From Amycolatopsis lexingtonensis (GTDB taxonomy: Bacteria; Actinomycetota; Actinomycetes; Mycobacteriales; Pseudonocardiaceae), in NCBI RefSeq assembly GCF_014873755.1, contig NZ_JADBEG010000001.1, forward strand, positions 5,501,501 through 5,565,500: a stretch of DNA of 64,000 nt. The letters run 5' to 3'. Positions 49,533-58,735 of the stretch are shown here, piece after piece. Each line of letters starts with the position of its first letter. The first letter of the stretch is position 1. The notes beneath the pieces are model-generated. The model ran no database searches. It was not told where the DNA came from and worked only from the letters and a program-made list of their open reading frames with translations. The position numbers were made by a program, and so were the translations under genes.

Positions 49533-52500
49533 CTAGCGGCCACCGCCCCCGATCGGCTGACGGCCACGAGCCGCCTGGGCGGCGTCCACCTTGACCACGT
49601 TCGCCCGGTTCCCCGCGGCGTTGTGGTGCTCGATGGCGAGCAGCCCGAGCGCCTTGTCCGCCGCGGCCGAGGCCGCGTTCCGGGTGACGACCAGCGCCGT
49701 GCCCGGCTTCGCGACGTAGCCCAGCGCGGCGTCGCCGCCGCCCTGCACCGAGTAGCCCGGGGCGAGCGCGTCGAACGAAAGCGGCGTGCCGACGTAGTCG
49801 ATCAGCCCGTTCGTCGTGCCCGGCGCGACGTAGAAACCGCTCACGCCCACCGTGTAGGAAATCCGGTGGCTGTCGGCGTTGGCGTCGATGCCCAGCGCCG
49901 CCAGGGAAACCGGCAGGGTGACCACGTTCGTGTCGAACACGTTCGTGTCGACGTCACCGAGCTGGCCGTTGACCGCCTGGACGTCGACCGTCGGGAAGCC
50001 CGCGGTCAGCGCCACCGTGACGGCCAGCAGCACGTCCGTGGACGTCGCCTTGGTCACGTAGGTCTCGAAGTCCGGCTGCCCGTCGCCGGTGGTGTCGATG
50101 TCGACGAACGGCGAGGTGTTGCTGCCGATGTTCGCCCAGTCGCCCCACGTGGAGAGGCCGAACGCGAGGATCGCGTTCTCCGGCTGGCCCTGCGCCTTCG
50201 CCAGCGGAGCGGTCGAGGCCGCGCCGATGTAGCGGAGGTCGCCGCCCTTGGCCGTCTTGTTCAGCGTGCAGTCGGTGACCACGTCCGCGTCGCACTCGGG
50301 CAGCTGCGGGGACTCCGCCTGCAGCTCGAGCACGCTGATCAGCGAGCGGTACCGCTGCGCGCCGGCACCCTGGTCGACGCCCTTGCCTGTCAGGTTCAGC
50401 ACGGCCTGGGTCGCGTCCGCCCCGAACTTCACCGACGGCGGCGTCGAAATCGTCGACACCGGCTTCGGCGCGGAGTAGACCGAAACCCGCAGCGGCACCT
50501 TGGCGCCGCTGGTGGGCGTGAAGGCGACGCGCCCGGAGGCGTCGGCGACGAACTGCCGGGCCAGGCCGGCCTGGGTGGCCTGCATGGTCGGGTCCATGAC
50601 CTTGCGCAGCGCCTTCGGGTCGGTGATCTTCAGCGTCACCTTGACCTTGGCGGTGCCGCGCGGAGTCAGCTTCACCGTCGGCTTGTCCACTGTGTACTCG
50701 ACGCCGGGCAGCGCGGTGACCGCCTGGTAGGCCACCGAGTACTCGGCGGGCGTCACGCCCTTGTTGACCAGCTTGATCGTCTTCGACAGCGTCACCGGCC
50801 CGGCGGCCTCGACCGTGCCGAAGCTGACGCTCACCGCGCCCGGGTCGTCCTGGACGTAGGCGAGCACCTGGTTGTCCAGCGCCGCCTTGGCGTCGATCCG
50901 GCCGCTGCCGACGCGCTGCGGCGCGTAGGTGTGGCCCGCGCCGTCGGAGACGTCGTGGCCGGCGGTGTCGATGACCGAGGCCTTGACCTCCTCGACCGAC
51001 CAGTCCGGGTGGGACTGGCGGACCAGCGCGGTGATGCCCGCGGTGTGCGGCGCCGCCATCGACGTGCCCGACAGGACGGTCCGGCCGTTGCCGCTGCCGC
51101 GGAACGCCGAGGTGATCGTGTCACCCGGCGCGGCGACGTCCGGCTTGACGGCCGGGCCGCGGGTGCCGCGCGAGGTGAACGAGCTCGGGGTGTCCACGAT
51201 GGTCTTGTCGTAGGTCTGGATCGACGCGCGTCCGGTGCCGTAGAGCCGGATCTGCAGCGTGCCCGCGGTCAGCGCCGCGCGCAGCGTCTTCGTGGCGGAG
51301 CCGGTGAACTGGAACATCGGGATCGCCGCGTTGCCCGCGATGCCCGCGCTGAAGTGCTCCAAAGTGGACGAAAGCAGTGCGCCCTTCGCCCCGGCCGCCT
51401 GTGCGTTGTTCGCCCGGGCCGCCGAACCGCAGGCGCGGGTCGAGTCGTTGTCGTCCCACTCCAGCCAGACGAACTTGCCGGCGGCCTTCGCCTTGTCCTC
51501 GGCGGAGTACGGCGCGCAGCCCGCGCTGTTCGCCGCGGAGAGCGCGACGACCGGCGCGGTCAGGTTCAGCGTGTCGTAGCCGGTGTAGTTCTGGCTGTAC
51601 TGGCCGGTCTTCTGGCCCTTGGCCGCGGTCGGCGCGGTGGCCTCCGCGGCGTCGCGCAGGATGCCCGCGTCGCGCGTGGAGGCGACGGTGAGCGCCTCCG
51701 GGGTGTTGCCCGGCGAGCCGGCGATGTCGTTGATGTCGCCGCCGTTGCCCGCCGAGATCACCGGCAGCACGTTGTTCGCGGCGAGCTTGCGCACGAACAG
51801 CGAGTCCGGGTCGTCCGGGGCGCCGAAGTCGGAGCCCAGCGAGAGGTTGACGACGTCGAGGTGGTCGGTGAAGTCGCCGTCGCCGTCCGGGTCGAGCGCC
51901 CAGTCCAGCGCCTGCGAGGTGACGTTCGTCGAGCCCGCGCAGCCGAACACCTTGATGGCGTAGAGGAGCGACTTCGGCGCCGTGCCCGGGCCGATCTGCA
52001 TCGCGTCGACCTTCTTGGCGTCCAGCTTCTTGTAGTCGCCCTTGAAGGTCTTGCCGTCGGCGGTGACGCCGAAGCCGCCGATGGTGCCGGCGACGTGCGT
52101 GCCGTGCTCACCGCAGGCGAGCGGGTTCGGGTCCGGCTTCGGGGTGGTCTTCCCGGCGGTCGCGGCGTCGTACTCGTCGCCGACGAGGTCCGTGCCGCCC
52201 ACGACCTTGGCGCTGGGGAACAGCGGGTTCGGCTTGGTGCTGTCGACGCTCTTGTACGCGGCTTGGGTGCCGGGGCCGCCGAAGTCGGCGTGGGTGTAGT
52301 CGATGCCGTCGTCGATCACGCCGACGCGGACGCCGTCGCCGAACTTGCCGGTCTGCTGCCACGCCGCGAGGGTGTTGGTCAGCTGCTCGGCGCTGGCGTT
52401 GGTGCGGGTCTTCGGCACGACGGTGCGGACCGCGACGACGTCCGCCCGCTTCGCGACCTCGCGCAGCTTGGCGGCGTCGGCGGTGACGACCACGCCGGGG

Positions 52501-52886
52501 ACCGCGTTGGCGGTCTGGGTGACGACCTGCGGCTGGGCGTTGCCCGCGCGCAGCTGGCCGACGACGGATTCGACCGCGGCGGCGGTGTCGGCCTTGGCGG
52601 CTTTCGCGGCCCGCTTGGCCTGGTCCTTGCCCTGCGGCTGGGCGGCGGTGAACGCGTCGACGGCGGGCTTCTTGGCCAGCTCGACGAACGCGGTGACGCG
52701 GCCCTGCGCGGCGCCCAGGCGCGGCGAAAGCTTGCCCTGGAGCTGAGCGTCGTCGATCTTCGCCGGTGCGACGCCGTCGGCGAGCGGAGCGTCCGCCGCA
52801 CTCGCGACCGGCGCCCCCAGCGCGGCCGCCAGCACGACGGCGAAGAACGCCGTCGTGACGCGAGCGGGCAAGCGGGATCTGCTCAT
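49533..52886 (-). CDS. Secreted subtilisin-like serine protease (S8)
   Basis: 1117 residues from the ATG at 52886, which is followed by a textbook signal peptide (MSRSRLPARVTTAFFAVVLA ... GAPVASA); the longer frame from 52940 would put 18 residues before it. Propeptide to about residue 180, then the catalytic triad: Asp in GVIDDGIDYTHADF, His in GEHGTHVAGTIGG, Ser in LSGTSMAAPHTAG. A PA-type insert lies between His and Ser. The C-terminal half is beta-rich, with a fibronectin-like region. It is exported, with a maturation propeptide; probable role in extracellular proteolysis. Monocistronic. Confidence 0.93.
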   Translation of the reverse strand: MSRSRLPARVTTAFFAVVLAAALGAPVASAADAPLADGVAPAKIDDAQLQGKLSPRLGAAQGRVTAFVELAKKPAVDAFTAAQPQGKDQAKRAAKAAKADTAAAVESVVGQLRAGNAQPQVVTQTANAVPGVVVTADAAKLREVAKRADVVAVRTVVPKTRTNASAEQLTNTLAAWQQTGKFGDGVRVGVIDDGIDYTHADFGGPGTQAAYKSVDSTKPNPLFPSAKVVGGTDLVGDEYDAATAGKTTPKPDPNPLACGEHGTHVAGTIGGFGVTADGKTFKGDYKKLDAKKVDAMQIGPGTAPKSLLYAIKVFGCAGSTNVTSQALDWALDPDGDGDFTDHLDVVNLSLGSDFGAPDDPDSLFVRKLAANNVLPVISAGNGGDINDIAGSPGNTPEALTVASTRDAGILRDAAEATAPTAAKGQKTGQYSQNYTGYDTLNLTAPVVALSAANSAGCAPYSAEDKAKAAGKFVWLEWDDNDSTRACGSAARANNAQAAGAKGALLSSTLEHFSAGIAGNAAIPMFQFTGSATKTLRAALTAGTLQIRLYGTGRASIQTYDKTIVDTPSSFTSRGTRGPAVKPDVAAPGDTITSAFRGSGNGRTVLSGTSMAAPHTAGITALVRQSHPDWSVEEVKASVIDTAGHDVSDGAGHTYAPQRVGSGRIDAKAALDNQVLAYVQDDPGAVSVSFGTVEAAGPVTLSKTIKLVNKGVTPAEYSVAYQAVTALPGVEYTVDKPTVKLTPRGTAKVKVTLKITDPKALRKVMDPTMQATQAGLARQFVADASGRVAFTPTSGAKVPLRVSVYSAPKPVSTISTPPSVKFGADATQAVLNLTGKGVDQGAGAQRYRSLISVLELQAESPQLPECDADVVTDCTLNKTAKGGDLRYIGAASTAPLAKAQGQPENAILAFGLSTWGDWANIGSNTSPFVDIDTTGDGQPDFETYVTKATSTDVLLAVTVALTAGFPTVDVQAVNGQLGDVDTNVFDTNVVTLPVSLAALGIDANADSHRISYTVGVSGFYVAPGTTNGLIDYVGTPLSFDALAPGYSVQGGGDAALGYVAKPGTALVVTRNAASAAADKALGLLAIEHHNAAGNRANVVKVDAAQAARGRQPIGGGGR

Positions 52887-53071
52887 GAGTCGGCCCCTTA
52901 CTCGAGGTCTGGACCCGAACCTGCCTGCCGCTCCTGACACCCCCGACGGTGAAGCGCGGCACAGCGCCGTGCCCTCGACGACGCGTGGTTCAACCTCGCG
53001 GGGAGAACCTAATGCCCCAAAACACCTACTTACGTAGGCAAAGGACTCCGTTACGTGAATGTGATTGCGTA

Positions 53072-53105
53072 CGAAGGCCCCCTGCCGGGTGGCAGGGGGC
53101 CTTCG
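53072..53105 (-). terminator. Hairpin terminator of serA
   Basis: CGAAGGCCCCCTGCC / GGCAGGGGGCCTTCG perfect stem around a short loop, 12 bases beyond the serA stop. Confidence 0.82.
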
Positions 53106-53116
53106 AAAGGCTTACG

Positions 53117-54715
53117 TCAGGAGAAGTCGACGGCGCGAATCGTGTGCGCCCCGACCGCGGCGCCGATCGGCTCCAGCAGGTGCGAGTCGATGTGACGGTC
53201 GACGCGCAGCAGCATGACCGCGTCGGAGCCGTCGGTGGTCTGGCTGATCTGCGCGGCCTCGATGTTGATGCCGGCCTCGCCGAGCAGCGTGCCGACGCGG
53301 CCCATCACGCCCGGGCGGTCCGGGTACTCGACCAGCAGGACCGTGCCCTCGGCGCGCAGGTCGAACCCGCGGCCGTTGACCTCGACCAGCTTCTCGACCT
53401 CGTCCTTGCCGGTGACCGAACCGGACACCGTCAGCACCTGCCCGTCCGAGTGCACCGCGCGGACGGTGACCAGGCTGCGGAACTTCGGGCTCTCCGGCTC
53501 GGTGGTGAGCTCGACCTGCACGCCCAGCTTCTCCGCCAGCTGTGGCGCGTTGACGAACGTGACCTGGTCCTCGACCACGCCGGTGAACACCCCGCGCAGC
53601 GCCGCCAGCTGCAGCACCGCGGTGTCCTCGTTGGAGATCTCGCCCTTGACCTGCACGGTCACCGACGTCGGCGCCTTCGGGTTGAGCGCGGTGAGCAGCG
53701 TGCCGAGCTTCTGGGTCAGCGACAGGTACGGGCGGACGTGCTCGCCGACCGCGCCGCCGCCGGAGACGTTCACCGCGTCCGGCACGAAGTCGCCGCGCAG
53801 CGCCAGCAGCACCGACCTCGCGACGTCGGTGCCCGCGCGGTCCTGCGCTTCCGCGGTCGAGGCGCCCAGGTGCGGCGTCACGACGACGTTCTCCAGATTG
53901 AACAGCGGGCTCGACGTGGTCGGCTCGGTGACGAAGACGTCGACACCGGCGCCGCCGACGTGGCCGGAGCGCAGCGCCTCGGCCAGGTCTTCCTCGACGA
54001 TCAGCCCGCCGCGGGCGGCGTTCACGATGATGACGCCCGGCTTGGTCTTCTTCAGCGCCTCGGCGTCGATGAGGCCCTTGGTCTCCGGCGTCTTCGGCAG
54101 GTGGATGGAGATGGCGTCGGCGCGGGTCAGCAGCTCGTCGAGGGTGACGAGCTCGATGCCCAGCTGCGCGGCGCGCGCGGCCGAGACGTAGGGGTCGTAC
54201 GCGATCAGCTTGGTGTCGAAGGCGGCGAGGCGCTGGGCGAACAGCTGCCCGATCTTGCCGAGGCCGACGACGCCGATGGTCTTGCCCTGCAGCTCGACGC
54301 CGGAGAACGAGCTGCGCTTCCACTCGCCGCCGCGGAGGCTCTGGTCGGCGGCCGGGACGCGGCGCGCGACCGACAGCAGCAGGGCGACGGCGTGCTCGGC
54401 GGCGGAGACGATGTTGGACGTCGGGGCGTTGACGACCAGGACGCCGCGCTCGGTGGCGGCGGGGACCTCGACGTTGTCCAGGCCGACACCGGCCCGGGCG
54501 ACGACCTTCAGCTGCGTGGTGGCGGCGAAGACCTCGGCGTCGACCTTGGTGGCGGAGCGGACCAGGAGCGCGTCGGCGCTCTTCACCGCCTCGAGCAGCG
54601 CGGACCGGTCCGTGCCGTCGACGTGCCGGACCTCCACCTCGTCACCGAACACACTCAGCACGGAGGGGGCGAGCTTCTCCGCGATGAGGACGACGGGCTT
54701 GCTGGGCTTGCTCAC
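53117..54715 (-). CDS. serA: D-3-phosphoglycerate dehydrogenase
   Basis: 532 residues, the long actinobacterial SerA: N-terminal catalytic and NAD domains (GLGKIGQLFAQRLAAF, then ARGGLIVEEDLAEAL and the catalytic His in NVVVTPHLGASTAEAQD), an intervening ASB domain at about 320-450, and a C-terminal ACT domain (EYPDRPGVMGRVGTLLGEAG) for serine feedback. First step of serine synthesis. The GTG start has GGGAG upstream. It lies within a neighbourhood of amino-acid genes (ilvBNC, leuB, cimA) on the same strand but is transcribed separately. Confidence 0.97.
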   Translation of the reverse strand: MSKPSKPVVLIAEKLAPSVLSVFGDEVEVRHVDGTDRSALLEAVKSADALLVRSATKVDAEVFAATTQLKVVARAGVGLDNVEVPAATERGVLVVNAPTSNIVSAAEHAVALLLSVARRVPAADQSLRGGEWKRSSFSGVELQGKTIGVVGLGKIGQLFAQRLAAFDTKLIAYDPYVSAARAAQLGIELVTLDELLTRADAISIHLPKTPETKGLIDAEALKKTKPGVIIVNAARGGLIVEEDLAEALRSGHVGGAGVDVFVTEPTTSSPLFNLENVVVTPHLGASTAEAQDRAGTDVARSVLLALRGDFVPDAVNVSGGGAVGEHVRPYLSLTQKLGTLLTALNPKAPTSVTVQVKGEISNEDTAVLQLAALRGVFTGVVEDQVTFVNAPQLAEKLGVQVELTTEPESPKFRSLVTVRAVHSDGQVLTVSGSVTGKDEVEKLVEVNGRGFDLRAEGTVLLVEYPDRPGVMGRVGTLLGEAGINIEAAQISQTTDGSDAVMLLRVDRHIDSHLLEPIGAAVGAHTIRAVDFS

Positions 54716-54840
54716 GATGCGGCTCCCACTATCTGGTCACTTCCAGGACGCTCTGTGTCGACAGACGGATTCAGCACGTCGTTGTGCCCCGGTCGTGGCG
54801 GAGTTTAACCCGCTGGGCGGCCCCCTGGCTTCCCATGGTG

Positions 54841-55404
54841 TTAACTCGCTCGTAATCCTTCGAAAACAAGAGCCAGCAGGCGCTGCATGCCCCCGTCGCC
54901 GGGCAGGTGCCCGCCCGCCCAGGATGCCGCGTGCAGCAACAAAAGGAGCTCGTGCGCGGTGACGTCGGCGCGGAGCTCGCCCGCTTCTTTCGCGCGTTCC
55001 ACTAGTTGGGAACCGGCGTCGCGCATCGCGTGGCACGACGCGTACAGCCGGGACGTCTCGTCGCTCAGCGCGTCGGCGGTCAGTTCGACCAGACCGCGGT
55101 AAGTGCCCGTTGCGTCGCCGAGGCCGGTCAGCCAGGTCTGCAGGGCGTTCAGCGGTTCGGGGTGGGTCAGCAGTTCGCGCGCGCGGTCGGCCTGGCCGTC
55201 GAAGCGGGCGCGCAACAGCGTTTCGAGCAGGGCTTCCCGGGTCGGGAAGTGCCGGTAGAGCGTGCCGATGCCGACCCCGGCGCGGCGCGCGATGTCTTCC
55301 AGGGACGCCTCGACGCCGTGTTCGGCGAAGGCGCGCTGGGCCTCCTGGAGGAGGCGCTCGTAGTTGCGGCGGGCGTCCGCGCGCATCGGTTTCACGTCGG
55401 TCAT
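54841..55404 (-). CDS. TetR-family repressor of the luciferase-like oxidoreductase pair
   Basis: 187 residues. The N-terminal TetR helix-turn-helix (ASLEDIARRAGVGIGTLYRHFPTREAL) is followed by a helical ligand domain (a TetR_C_33-like type). It is divergent from two F420-type oxidoreductase genes, with a perfect dyad in the 89-base gap. Simple repression relieved by an unknown small molecule is likely. Confidence 0.92.
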   Translation of the reverse strand: MTDVKPMRADARRNYERLLQEAQRAFAEHGVEASLEDIARRAGVGIGTLYRHFPTREALLETLLRARFDGQADRARELLTHPEPLNALQTWLTGLGDATGTYRGLVELTADALSDETSRLYASCHAMRDAGSQLVERAKEAGELRADVTAHELLLLLHAASWAGGHLPGDGGMQRLLALVFEGLRAS

Positions 55405-55435
55405 CGCCCTCCCGACCTTACCGGGTAGCCAATCG

Positions 55436-55470
55436 GAGGCTGCCTCCGTATATTAACCGGAGGCAGCCTC
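55436..55470. promoter_or_regulatory. TetR operator
   Basis: Perfect 13-base arms GAGGCTGCCTCCG and CGGAGGCAGCCTC around a 9-base AT-rich centre (TATATTAAC), midway between the divergent starts. It probably covers promoters of both directions, giving autoregulation. Confidence 0.85.
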
Positions 55471-55493
55471 ATCTTACTGGGAGGATTTCGGGG

Positions 55494-56393
55494 ATGACCC
55501 TGATCGAAGACACACGAGCTCGGCTGGGCGCGGTCGGCGCCTGGTTGCCCAGCGCACCACTGGCCCCGCCGCCGGACGTCGAACGCGCGGCGACGCGGCG
55601 GCTCGCCGAGGCCGGCTACGGCTCGGTCTGGAGCGGCGAAGGCCCCGGCGGCCGCGAACTGTTCGCCACCTTCGGCGACCTGCTCGCCTCGGTACCGGAC
55701 GTCGTGCTCGGCGCCGGCATCGCCAACACCTGGGCGCGGCCCGGGCGGACCGCCGAGAAGGGCGGCGCGACCCTCGCCCACGCCCACCCGGGCCGGTTCG
55801 TGCTCGGCGTCGGCATCGGGCACGCGTTCCAGGCCGCGAAGTACGGCGAGGAGTACCGGCCACTGGACCGGATGCGCGCCTATCTGTCCGAAATGGACGC
55901 CACGGCGGCGGAAAACCCGGCCCCGGTGGCCTTTCCCCGCGTACTGGCCGCGGTCGGGCCGAAGATGCTGGAGCTGGCCCGCGACCACGCCGACGGCGCG
56001 CACCCGTTCGCCCAGCCGGTCTCGCACACGCCCTACGCCCGCGAAATCCTCGGGCCGGACAAGCTGCTGATCCCCCACCAGACCGTCCTGCTCGGCAGCC
56101 GCGAGGACGCCCGCGCGAGCGTCCGGCGCAGTGTGGCCCAGTCGCGGGAGTTCCAGGTGAAGGCCTACCTCGCGGGCTGGAAACGGCTCGGCTACACCGA
56201 AGCCGACATCGACGGCCCGAGCGACCGGTTCGTCGACGACCTCGTCCTCTGGGGCGACGCCGCGACCATCGCGAAACGCGTGGGGGAAGTGCTCGACGCG
56301 GGCGCGGACCACGTCCTGCTGACGCCGTCCGCGGCCACGTTCGAGTCCACTGTGGATGTTCTGGTCGAGCTGGCCCCGGCGGTGCTCCGGTGA
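55494..56393 (+). CDS. LLM-class (F420-type) oxidoreductase 1
   Basis: 299 residues of the bacterial luciferase-like superfamily, F420-dependent subgroup judging by GVGIGHAFQAAKYGEEYRPLDRMRAY, LAAVGPKMLELARDHADGAHP and the C-terminal GADHVLL. ATG at 55494 with GGAGG-like sequence upstream. Overlaps the next gene by four bases (GTGA). Controlled by the divergent TetR. Probable role in oxidising or reducing a xenobiotic or secondary metabolite. Confidence 0.88.
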   Translation: MTLIEDTRARLGAVGAWLPSAPLAPPPDVERAATRRLAEAGYGSVWSGEGPGGRELFATFGDLLASVPDVVLGAGIANTWARPGRTAEKGGATLAHAHPGRFVLGVGIGHAFQAAKYGEEYRPLDRMRAYLSEMDATAAENPAPVAFPRVLAAVGPKMLELARDHADGAHPFAQPVSHTPYAREILGPDKLLIPHQTVLLGSREDARASVRRSVAQSREFQVKAYLAGWKRLGYTEADIDGPSDRFVDDLVLWGDAATIAKRVGEVLDAGADHVLLTPSAATFESTVDVLVELAPAVLR

Positions 56394-57202
56394 GCGTCGG
56401 GATCTGGCGGTTCTTCGACGGCGCCCCGGTCGGCGAACTCCGCGAAACGGCCGCCGAGGTCGAAGAACTCGGCTTCGCCGCGATCTGGTTCGGCGAATAC
56501 GCCGGCCGGGAGGCGTTCACCCAGGCCGCGCTGCTGCTCGCGGCGTCGTCGAAGCTGACCGTGGCCACCGGGGTCGCGCGGTTCGACCAGCGTTCGCCGC
56601 TCGCCGCGGAAGGCGCCATCCGGGCGCTGGGCGAGGCCTACCCGGGCCGGTTCATCGCCGGGCTGGGCGGGCACCGGCCCGGCGCGCGCCCGCTGACGGC
56701 GTTGCGCGAGTACCTGGACGGGATGGACGCGGCCGAGCTGCCGGGCCTGCCGCCGCCGTCGCCCCGCCCGCGCCGGCTGCTCGCCGCGCTCGGCCCGAAG
56801 CTGCTGGACCTGGCGGCCGAATGCGCCGACGGCGCCCACCCGTACTTCGTCCCGCCGGAGCACACGGCGATGGCGCGCGAACGGCTCGGCCCGGGCAAGT
56901 ACCTCGCCGTCGAGCAGGCGGTGGTGCTCGACGCCGCCCCGGAGGCGGCCCGCGAGCACGCCGGTCTCTACGTGCGGCAGGCACCCCACCACCGGACGAA
57001 CCTGCGCCGCCTCGGCTTCACCGACGACGACCTCGCCGACGGCGGCAGCGACCGGCTGATCGGCGCCGTCGTCGCGACCGGCGAGCAGCAGATCGCCGAC
57101 CGGATCCGCGCGCACCTCGACGCGGGCGCCGACCACGTCTGCGTCCAGGTCCTCGCCCGGACGAAGGACTCCTACCGCCGCTTGGCGGATCTCCTGCCCT
57201 GA
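56390..57202 (+). CDS. LLM-class (F420-type) oxidoreductase 2
   Basis: 270 residues from GTG overlapping the previous stop. It shares the same blocks (LGEAYPGRFIAGLGGHRPGA, LAALGPKLLDLAAECADGAHP and DHVCVQVL) with its neighbour, about a paralogue apart. The two may form a heterodimer, as luciferase alpha/beta do, or act in sequence. Cofactor (F420 or FMN) cannot be fixed from sequence alone. Confidence 0.86.
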   Translation: MSVGIWRFFDGAPVGELRETAAEVEELGFAAIWFGEYAGREAFTQAALLLAASSKLTVATGVARFDQRSPLAAEGAIRALGEAYPGRFIAGLGGHRPGARPLTALREYLDGMDAAELPGLPPPSPRPRRLLAALGPKLLDLAAECADGAHPYFVPPEHTAMARERLGPGKYLAVEQAVVLDAAPEAAREHAGLYVRQAPHHRTNLRRLGFTDDDLADGGSDRLIGAVVATGEQQIADRIRAHLDAGADHVCVQVLARTKDSYRRLADLLP

Positions 57203-57348
57203 CGGGGGTACGCTGGCGGGGCGCGGTGCGGGCCGCGCCCCGTCCGCGGAAAGGGCCGAGCCCACCCCTGCAGCACCGCACCACCAGCTTCGCACCTTCT
57301 TTCCTGCCCGGTGCCGGCGGACCACGGGCGACGAGGGAAGGAGGCACC

Positions 57349-58665
57349 ATGGGCGTGCTGCCCGCCAAACCCAGCCTGGACCAGCTGCGCAAACGCGCGA
57401 AAGAACTCGCGCGCGCCGAAGCCGTGAAGCTGTCCGAAGCGCAGTTCCGCATCGCCCGCGACCACGGGTTCCCGAGCTGGCCGAAACTGCGGGCCTACGT
57501 CCGGCGCGTCACCGAACACGGCGAAACCCTGCAGCACCCGTACCACCAGGAAGTCGGGTACTACGCCGAGCGCGCGCTCGGCCTGCTCGCGTCGGCCGAG
57601 GACGAGACACCCGGCGCCCGCGAGCCGTTCGACCGCTGGGGCCAGCCGCTCACCCGCGACGGTGCCCGCGTGGTCGTGGCACGTGAGCACGGATTCGGCT
57701 CCTGGAAGGCACTTCGCGCACACATCGAGTCCCTTGTGGACAGCGGGGAGCCGTTCGCCCGCGCGTACCGGGCGGTCGAGGCGCGGGACGTCGAGCAGCT
57801 CGAAACGCTCCTCGGCGAGTTCCCCGGGCTGGTCACCGCCCGCGGCACCAACGGCAACGACCTGCTCGGCATGGCCGGCGCGACCTGCGACGAGCGCCTG
57901 AGCCGCGTGCTGCTCGCCCACGGCGCCGACCCCGCCCGCGGGAACGTCCACGGCTGGACCCCGCTGCACCAGGCCGCGTACAGCAACCTGCCGCTGCTGC
58001 TCGACCTGCTGCTGAACGCGGACGCCCCGGTCGACGTCTCGGCCCGCGGCGACGGCGGCACTCCCCTGGTCGTCGCCCTGTTCTGGGGGCACCGCGAAGC
58101 CGCGCAGATCCTGGCCGCGCACAGCCGGGCGCCGGGCAACCTGCGGGTCGCGGCCGGGCTCGGCGACGGCGAACTCCTCGACGAGCTCCTGACGTCGGGC
58201 CGCGGCGGCGAGCACCGCGGCTTTTACCGGCCCCACAGCGGTTTCCCGGCCTGGCAGCCGGGGGACGACCCGGCCGAAGCCCGCGACGAAGCGCTCGCCT
58301 GGGCCGCCCGCAACGACCGCACCGAGGCCCTGCGCACGCTGGTTTCGCGCGGCGCCGACGTGAACGCCGACGTCTACCGCGGCACGGCGCTGGCGTGGGC
58401 GGCGGCGAAGGGCAGGCTCGCCGCCGTCCGGACGCTCCTGGACCTCGGCGCCGCCGTGAACCACCCGGGCACGTTCGGCGGCCCGAAGCACGGCGAGGGC
58501 GTGACGGCCCTGCACCTGGCCGCGGAGTCCGGGCACCTCGACGTCATCCAGGCCCTCCTCGACGGCGGTGCCGACCGCGGCGCGCGCGACGCGAACTTCG
58601 GCAGCACCCCGGAGACGTGGGCGGAGGTGTGCGGGCAGCCGGCGGCCCAGGAGCTGCTTCGCTAG
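57349..58665 (+). CDS. Ankyrin-repeat protein
   Basis: 438 residues. The N-terminus (LDQLRKRAKELARAEAVKLSEAQFRIARDHGFPSW) is the helical cap that precedes ankyrin repeats in many actinobacterial proteins. At least six ankyrin units follow, such as NVHGWTPLHQAAYSNLPLLL, GTALAWAAAKGRLAAVRTLL and GVTALHLAAESGHLDVIQALL. Probably a cytosolic protein-binding scaffold; partners unknown. An open frame reaching back to 56356 overlaps the oxidoreductase and is rejected. The ATG at 57349 has GGAGG. Confidence 0.9.
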   Translation: MGVLPAKPSLDQLRKRAKELARAEAVKLSEAQFRIARDHGFPSWPKLRAYVRRVTEHGETLQHPYHQEVGYYAERALGLLASAEDETPGAREPFDRWGQPLTRDGARVVVAREHGFGSWKALRAHIESLVDSGEPFARAYRAVEARDVEQLETLLGEFPGLVTARGTNGNDLLGMAGATCDERLSRVLLAHGADPARGNVHGWTPLHQAAYSNLPLLLDLLLNADAPVDVSARGDGGTPLVVALFWGHREAAQILAAHSRAPGNLRVAAGLGDGELLDELLTSGRGGEHRGFYRPHSGFPAWQPGDDPAEARDEALAWAARNDRTEALRTLVSRGADVNADVYRGTALAWAAAKGRLAAVRTLLDLGAAVNHPGTFGGPKHGEGVTALHLAAESGHLDVIQALLDGGADRGARDANFGSTPETWAEVCGQPAAQELLR

Positions 58666-58670
58666 ACAAG

Positions 58671-58714
58671 CGGAGTCCGTAGTCCGTATCGTCAGAGACG
58701 GACTACAGACTCCG
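58671..58714. promoter_or_regulatory. Operator-like dyad upstream of the double-SnoaL gene
   Basis: Left arm CGGAGTCCGTAGTCCGT (58671-58687), right arm ACGGACTACAGACTCCG (58698-58714): 16 of 17 positions complementary around a 10-base centre. No regulator gene is adjacent, so the protein that reads it is presumably encoded elsewhere; the arm pattern recalls TetR sites. Confidence 0.65.
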
Positions 58715-58735
58715 TTTTATCTTCCGGGAGGACCC

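Noticed and set aside
49458..52937. 1159-residue plus-strand frame opposite the subtilase
   Set aside because: Low-complexity antisense shadow; the minus strand has a signal peptide and catalytic triad.
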